From positions 1 to 52,504 of the forward strand of contig NZ_PIQO01000026.1 in NCBI RefSeq assembly GCF_002844575.1: DNA of 52,504 bases, read 5' to 3'. The stretch is from Heyndrickxia camelliae. Lineage in GTDB: Bacteria; Bacillota; Bacilli; Bacillales; Bacillaceae_C. Each line of letters opens with the position of its first letter. The first letter of the stretch is position 1. Positions 49,035-52,504 of this stretch are shown one piece after another. Position numbers and translations under genes: made by a program. The notes beneath the pieces were generated by a model. That model did no database searches. It was not told the DNA's origin and worked only from the letters and a program-made list of their open reading frames with translations.

Positions 49035-49115
49035 TTGAAAAATTATACTGATAAATTAGAGGAACTAAGAAACCTTATAATGGGAACATCTGAAGCTTCA
49101 CATGAATTTTGTTAA
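49035..49115 (+). CDS. short ORF, 26 aa, TTG start
   Basis: TTG after AAGGTGA. Product MKNYTDKLEELRNLIMGT...; looks truncated and could be a gene remnant or chance ORF. Confidence 0.25.
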   Translation: MKNYTDKLEELRNLIMGTSEASHEFC

Positions 49116-49149
49116 TTAAATCAATATTAAAAAGGAGAGGAGTGTTAAA

Positions 49150-49248
49150 ATGATCAACTTAAACAAAGTAAAATTACCTCGTCAAACACAAGAAAGACCA
49201 TATACAATTAATCTAGTGAAATTATCTAAAGTAAATTTAACAAAGTAA
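49150..49248 (+). CDS. basic peptide, 32 aa
   Basis: GGAGAGGAG upstream. Sequence MINLNKVKLPRQTQERPY...; basic and polar. Possibly a real microprotein; no homologue recognised. Confidence 0.35.
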   Translation: MINLNKVKLPRQTQERPYTINLVKLSKVNLTK

Positions 49249-49283
49249 TATAAATAAATTAAAATGATGGAGGTGAAATAATA

Positions 49284-49373
49284 ATGACAGCATACATAAA
49301 GAAAAACACATATACAGTTTTAGTTATAGGATTAGCGGTAGTAACAGGGTATATTTGGATTCATAATTTGTAA
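49284..49373 (+). CDS. small membrane peptide, paralogue of 37405
   Basis: 29 residues (MTAYIKKNTYTVLVIGLAVV...) with one membrane helix. GGAGG 7-8 bases upstream. Shares 'YTVLVI-x-L' and 'TGY' with the 31-aa peptide at 37405. Duplication within the element supports that both are expressed. Confidence 0.6.
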   Translation: MTAYIKKNTYTVLVIGLAVVTGYIWIHNL

Positions 49374-49414
49374 TGAAAATATATTACTAATAAAATAATT
49401 AGGAGATGAGAAAA

Positions 49415-49669
49415 ATGAATAGATTTGATGGGAATGACAACTACGGTAAACCAAAAATGGAATATGTAAATAAAATTAATAACATGTCAGATGAGGAGTT
49501 GTTTGAAGAAACTAAAAGTAAAATATGGCTTTCAGCTTATGCAAACAATAATCCGAGATCAGATTATCACTGGCATGTAGATGCATGTTATGAAGTTTGG
49601 AATGTTCGAAATGAAGGAGAAGGATATAAAAAAGCCTTTAATGAAGTGATGAAAGGTATTTTGAAATAA
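49415..49669 (+). CDS. hypothetical protein, 84 aa
   Basis: ATG at 49415 behind TAGGAGATGAG. Helical, rich in N and Y, with 'NPRSDYHWHVDACYEVWN' in the middle. Function unknown. Confidence 0.5.
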   Translation: MNRFDGNDNYGKPKMEYVNKINNMSDEELFEETKSKIWLSAYANNNPRSDYHWHVDACYEVWNVRNEGEGYKKAFNEVMKGILK

Positions 49670-49697
49670 ATTTCTAATTTTATAAGGAGGGAACACT

Positions 49698-50198
49698 ATG
49701 AAACAAATTTATAAGGCAGTGGATGGTAAAATATTTGAAAAAGAAAAAGATTGTTTAGTACACGAATTTAATTTAAAGGGAGGATCTGAAAGTTTTAAAT
49801 CCATTGTACAAGAAGCAGTTAATGAAGTTAAAAATATAACTGGTTTAGATATAGAAATTCGAGAAGCTGGTGCCAAAATAGATTGGGATGGTGATCCTAA
49901 TACCGATGTAAAGAATTTTGTAGAATGGCAAGAAATCGAACTAGTAGTTTACAAGGATGGAGTACAAAGAGGGGAAGAATATAGTCGAGGTTCGCAAGGA
50001 GGATTTACAAAAGAGTTTTTAGTGGAACAGTTGGTAAAAGAATATCACACTCCATATTTACAAGTTCACGAAGGTGTAATTGTCGATAGTAACGAAGGTG
50101 ACTGGTATCCTGAAGGCTATGCAATTGATGGTGTTAATGTAAATGATATCTTGAGAGCTAATTATGGCAAAAGAGTTAGAATTGAAATATTAGATTAA
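49698..50198 (+). CDS. phage-type hypothetical protein, 166 aa
   Basis: GGAGGG before the ATG. It begins 'YKAVDGKIFEKEKDCLVHE', a pattern seen at the start of many phage proteins of unknown function, then a beta-rich region and a long middle with 'YSRGSQGGFTKEFLVEQL'. No enzyme motif. Confidence 0.5.
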   Translation: MKQIYKAVDGKIFEKEKDCLVHEFNLKGGSESFKSIVQEAVNEVKNITGLDIEIREAGAKIDWDGDPNTDVKNFVEWQEIELVVYKDGVQRGEEYSRGSQGGFTKEFLVEQLVKEYHTPYLQVHEGVIVDSNEGDWYPEGYAIDGVNVNDILRANYGKRVRIEILD

Positions 50199-50231
50199 AA
50201 ATCTGATTTTAACGGAAATGGAGGTATTCTC

Positions 50232-50552
50232 ATGAGATTTAAATCTGTAAATATAGAAGAATGTGAGATATGCGGAGATAAAGAAGTGATTGGAATTAGA
50301 GAAGGGGTAACAGAGGATATTGGCATAGGAAGTTATCATGGAACAAAAGAATTTTGTGATAAATGTTTTGAAGAAAATACCTATACAAATAATTTAGGTT
50401 TTACATTCTTAAAGTTTAATAAAAGGTTATTTTGTTATAAACCATTCAATTATTTAGATTTTGGATTTAGAGAAGTTGTTAGTGAAATGGATATAGATAG
50501 AGCGTTTAATCCTGATCGTTATAATTTTGAAAAATGGCTTAGTAATTACTAG
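50232..50552 (+). CDS. zinc-binding hypothetical protein, 106 aa
   Basis: GGAGG upstream. 'CEICGDKEVIGI' and 'CDKCFEENT' form a two-CxxC ribbon at the N terminus, the rest is mixed. A nucleic-acid-binding role is possible. Confidence 0.5.
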   Translation: MRFKSVNIEECEICGDKEVIGIREGVTEDIGIGSYHGTKEFCDKCFEENTYTNNLGFTFLKFNKRLFCYKPFNYLDFGFREVVSEMDIDRAFNPDRYNFEKWLSNY

Positions 50553-50594
50553 ATAAAATATCCATTTCGTTAAGACTTGAAGGGAGAGAATAGG

Positions 50595-50852
50595 ATGAAA
50601 AGAGTAAACATTATGAGTAATAGAGATTTTGAAAATGGTTTATGGGAAAATGAATATGATGAATATGAGGAAGTTTATCAAAACGCTTTAATGACGGTAC
50701 AAATCATTGAAGAAAATAGAAGACTAAAAAGAGAAAACACAAGATTGCAAAAAGATCTAAGGGAGTCCAGAGAAAATTTAGATAAACAATATCAATATTC
50801 TATTAGTCAGGTTGGAAATATTTTAGGTACTCTAATAGAAAATTCAAAATAA
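50595..50852 (+). CDS. coiled-coil hypothetical protein, 85 aa
   Basis: ATG at 50595 behind GGGAGAG. C-terminal part ('ENRRLKRENTRLQKDLRESRENLDKQ') is a long coiled coil. Function unknown. Confidence 0.5.
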   Translation: MKRVNIMSNRDFENGLWENEYDEYEEVYQNALMTVQIIEENRRLKRENTRLQKDLRESRENLDKQYQYSISQVGNILGTLIENSK

Positions 50853-50879
50853 AAGACTGCTTATGGGAGGGGAAATTTA

Positions 50880-51275
50880 ATGGATCTTAAATATTGGGAA
50901 AAACAATTAATTTTATATACAAAGGGACATTATCCAAGAACAGATTATGAAAAAGATTTAGTTCACTTTCCTTCTGAATTTTATGGATTATCCTTAGAAC
51001 AAACATATCAGTATAATGTGCTGCACATGGTAACAGATGTTTATCAAAAGTTAGTAGCTAATGGTCATATACAATTTAAATTAGATACATTCATAACAGA
51101 TATATTTAAAAGAGCTTGGTGGGATAATGGTAAAAAAGAAGTGTCTTATGATCATATTTTAAAGCACATGTTATCAGAAATTCAGAACATAGTAATATTA
51201 AATTCAGGTATCGAATTAGGTGGAGTAGATGAGAATTTATATAATATCATTAAAATCGACACGATTAACAATTAA
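50880..51275 (+). CDS. hypothetical protein, 131 aa
   Basis: GGAGGGG lies upstream. Helical, with aromatic-rich start MDLKYWEKQLILY. Unrecognised; a recurrent type of small protein in Bacillus plasmids by appearance. Confidence 0.5.
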   Translation: MDLKYWEKQLILYTKGHYPRTDYEKDLVHFPSEFYGLSLEQTYQYNVLHMVTDVYQKLVANGHIQFKLDTFITDIFKRAWWDNGKKEVSYDHILKHMLSEIQNIVILNSGIELGGVDENLYNIIKIDTINN

Positions 51276-51296
51276 ATTAATGTAGGAGGTTTTATA

Positions 51297-51470
51297 ATGA
51301 GGAGATTCAAGTATAACCACTGCAACAAGACATTGACAGCAACGGTCATTGAAACAAACGGACGTAAGAATATGGGGACTATCCATCTTGAAAATGGGAT
51401 GATGACAAAGAAACTATACAGGGACATTGTGGAAGCTTTAAATAGAAATCAGGTAGAATATTTAAATTAG
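51297..51470 (+). CDS. hypothetical protein, 57 aa
   Basis: AGGAGG before the ATG. Begins MRRFKYNHCNKTLTATVIE; basic beta-like. Codon use is more GC-rich than its neighbours. Function unknown. Confidence 0.45.
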   Translation: MRRFKYNHCNKTLTATVIETNGRKNMGTIHLENGMMTKKLYRDIVEALNRNQVEYLN

Positions 51471-51485
51471 GGAAGGGTGTTTTAA

Positions 51486-51704
51486 ATGATATTTACACTG
51501 AACGAGGATCAATACAACAAGTCATTAGAATTCTTAGATTGGTTATATGATATTAAATTAGTAATGATGTCTGAATTTAACCGAATTAAAGAGATATTGC
51601 AGATTTTAGCATATGGTGAGATAAATGAAGCAAATATATGGTATGGAGACAGCAATGATTATATAAAACACCAAGTAAATAAAATATTAGGTATGGTTAA
51701 ATAG
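51486..51704 (+). CDS. hypothetical protein, 72 aa
   Basis: GAAGGGTG precedes the ATG. Helical protein with a basic end, closing this sub-operon. A hairpin terminator follows. Confidence 0.5.
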   Translation: MIFTLNEDQYNKSLEFLDWLYDIKLVMMSEFNRIKEILQILAYGEINEANIWYGDSNDYIKHQVNKILGMVK

Positions 51705-51729
51705 TCATCATTAGATGGCTTATTTTTTT
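51703..51729 (+). terminator. intrinsic terminator
   Basis: AGTCATC/GATGGCT stem followed by TATTTTTTT. Confidence 0.75.
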
Positions 51730-51751
51730 GAAAATAAATTTAAAAAATGTA

Positions 51752-51780
51752 TTGTATTAATATAAATAAATTGATAAAAT
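51752..51780 (+). promoter_or_regulatory. sigma-A promoter with shared spacer
   Basis: TTGTAT, 17-bp spacer (TAATATAAATAAATTGA), TAAAAT, about 30 bp upstream of the 67-aa gene. Confidence 0.7.
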
Positions 51781-51811
51781 GTAATTAATAAATCTAAAGG
51801 AGATGAAATGA

Positions 51812-52015
51812 ATGGAGGAATTATTTCAACGAGTTTTAGATGCTGCAGGTTATGAAGGGGAACCAAATGCCAGTAATATTGAATTGTGCTTTTTAGATTA
51901 TGTTGCAGATGGAATGTTCGCAAATTTAACACTTGAAGAAGCGATGCAAGAAATTGAAAATGGAGAAATTACAATTAAACAGATGTGCAGTAATTTGTTG
52001 AGAGTTTGTAGATAA
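51812..52015 (+). CDS. hypothetical protein, 67 aa
   Basis: AAAGGAG lies upstream of the ATG. Acidic helical protein beginning MEELFQRVLDAAGYEGEP. It directly precedes the SinI-like gene. Function unknown. Confidence 0.5.
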   Translation: MEELFQRVLDAAGYEGEPNASNIELCFLDYVADGMFANLTLEEAMQEIENGEITIKQMCSNLLRVCR

Positions 52016-52025
52016 ATACATTGTA

Positions 52026-52073
52026 AGATTGGATTGTTACATAAAAAGAAAGGAGGTACTTACAATCCAATCT
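52026..52073 (+). promoter_or_regulatory. hairpin enclosing the ribosome site of the SinI-like gene
   Basis: Perfect 12-bp inverted repeat AGATTGGATTGT (52026-52037) and ACAATCCAATCT (52062-52073) with a 24-base loop that holds AAAGGAGGT. The AUC start codon lies in the 3' arm. Folding would expose the ribosome site but sequester the start codon. Confidence 0.6.
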
Positions 52074-52193
52074 GAAGTTAGTTATCAAGAATGGTATGAG
52101 TTGTTGATGGAAGCTAAAAGGGCAGGATTGACAGTAGAACAAGTCAGAGAGTTTTTTGAACAACTAGAACGGAAAAAAGAAGTAAATAAATGA
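52065..52193 (+). CDS. SinI-like antirepressor, AUC start candidate
   Basis: A 42-residue protein with the SinI domain: 'EWYELLMEAKRAGLTVEQVREFFEQ', as in SinI 'EWVELMVEAKEANISPEEIR'. SinI binds and inactivates the repressor SinR in Bacillus; a copy on an element may alter host biofilm control or a SinR-like element regulator. No ATG, GTG or TTG lies between the ribosome site and the conserved domain in frame; the codon at the right distance (8 bases after AGGAGG) is ATC at 52065, so I infer an unusual start. Confidence 0.65.
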   Translation: MQSEVSYQEWYELLMEAKRAGLTVEQVREFFEQLERKKEVNK

Positions 52194-52213
52194 GGGATTG
52201 TTGCAGATCCCTC
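52192..52213. terminator. terminator hairpin between convergent genes
   Basis: GAGGGAT/ATCCCTC 7-bp stem with an 8-base loop, between the SinI-like gene and the minus-strand zinc-ribbon gene. No clear T tract on either strand. Confidence 0.55.
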
Positions 52214-52394
52214 AAATACTCTTAGTCATTCCACAATTACGACATTTACGAATGAATTTATAATCTTTGACTGTACTTTCAAAATGCGCTTTACCACAAT
52301 TATCACAACGTCCCTCGGTTTCATCAGGGAATTCTTTATAGTCGTAAACAATACTAGTATCAATACCTTTAGTTTCTATTTTAGATTCAGTCAT
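52212..52394 (-). CDS. small zinc-ribbon protein, 60 aa
   Basis: Starts MTESKIETKGID; GGTGAT precedes the ATG (an earlier in-frame start has no site). 'CDNCGKAHF' and 'CRNCGMTKS' make a four-cysteine ribbon. It is convergent to its plus-strand neighbours. Function unknown. Confidence 0.6.
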   Translation of the reverse strand: MTESKIETKGIDTSIVYDYKEFPDETEGRCDNCGKAHFESTVKDYKFIRKCRNCGMTKSI

Positions 52395-52485
52395 TTTAAT
52401 CACCAATTATTAATTATAGATAAGTAAAATTGCAATGTAAATTAAAAGTTTAAATATAAAAATAAATCGATGGAGGAGAATGATT

Positions 52486-52504
52486 ATGTTAGCGAATATC
52501 GAAC
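52486..52504 (+). CDS. partial gene at right edge
   Basis: GGAGGAGAATGATT followed by ATG at 52486 (MLANIE...). The open frame runs off the edge, so nothing can be said of the product. An earlier in-frame ATG (52480) is nearer the site. Confidence 0.4.

Overview
The window is AT-rich DNA with strong AGGAGG-type ribosome binding sites, frequent TTG and GTG starts, and relatives of Bacillus proteins (SinI-like, YonK-like, YonO-like, LPD29 and DUF4942 proteins). It looks like a large extrachromosomal element of a Bacillaceae host. My best reading is a phage-plasmid, or a plasmid carrying a prophage-type late module. No tRNA, rRNA or classic housekeeping gene was seen.

Region 1, 0.07-2.0 kb (minus strand), is accessory: a small membrane protein, a PIN-toxin/antitoxin pair with its own promoter and terminator, and an unknown 25-30 kDa protein. 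Region 2, 2.2-27.7 kb (minus strand), reads as one long late-gene unit, with a consensus promoter at 27.83 kb. In transcription order it holds two small proteins; a CoiA-like nuclease; a YonO/RdRP-type single-chain RNA polymerase (signature DFDMD); a zinc-ribbon protein; a coiled-coil protein; an ORF-free stretch of about 450 nt rich in hairpins (candidate large ncRNA); a PhoH-like ATPase; a YonK-like protein; a metallophosphoesterase; a putative small terminase; large terminase; portal; a free-standing homing endonuclease; a protease-scaffold protein; a structural protein; major capsid; connectors; a tail-tube candidate; tail chaperone candidates; and a YomM-like tyrosine recombinase. The set and order resemble the SPbeta late region. 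Tape measure and fibres would lie beyond the left edge.

Region 3, 27.9-34.8 kb (plus strand), is a plasmid-type block: ParM-like actin, ParR-like protein and a centromere-like repeat cluster, an M23 peptidase, an XRE regulator, three membrane or secreted proteins (two in overlapping frames) resembling TrbC/VirB2 and VirB6/TrbL, and an FtsK/SpoIIIE-type translocase. Region 4, 34.8-35.5 kb, is non-coding, with an abrupt G-to-C skew change and TATCGT/ACGATA motifs.

Region 5, 35.5-44.1 kb (plus strand), has a RepL-like winged-helix protein followed by a possible origin, an LPD29 polyvalent protein, a DUF4942 adenine methylase, and a family of about 38-bp TATAACAG repeats that also reaches into the methylase coding sequence. 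Region 6, 44.2-52.5 kb (plus strand), is a dense run of about 25 small unknown genes. It ends with a SinI-like antirepressor whose start region lies in a 12-bp hairpin, one convergent zinc-ribbon gene, and a truncated gene at the right edge.

Many plus-strand units, and the late operon, share one promoter design: a 17-bp spacer carrying an AAATAAATTG-like sequence before TATAAT. This suggests that otherwise unrelated genes were placed under the same host-sigma-A control, with the phage-type polymerase probably taking over late transcription.
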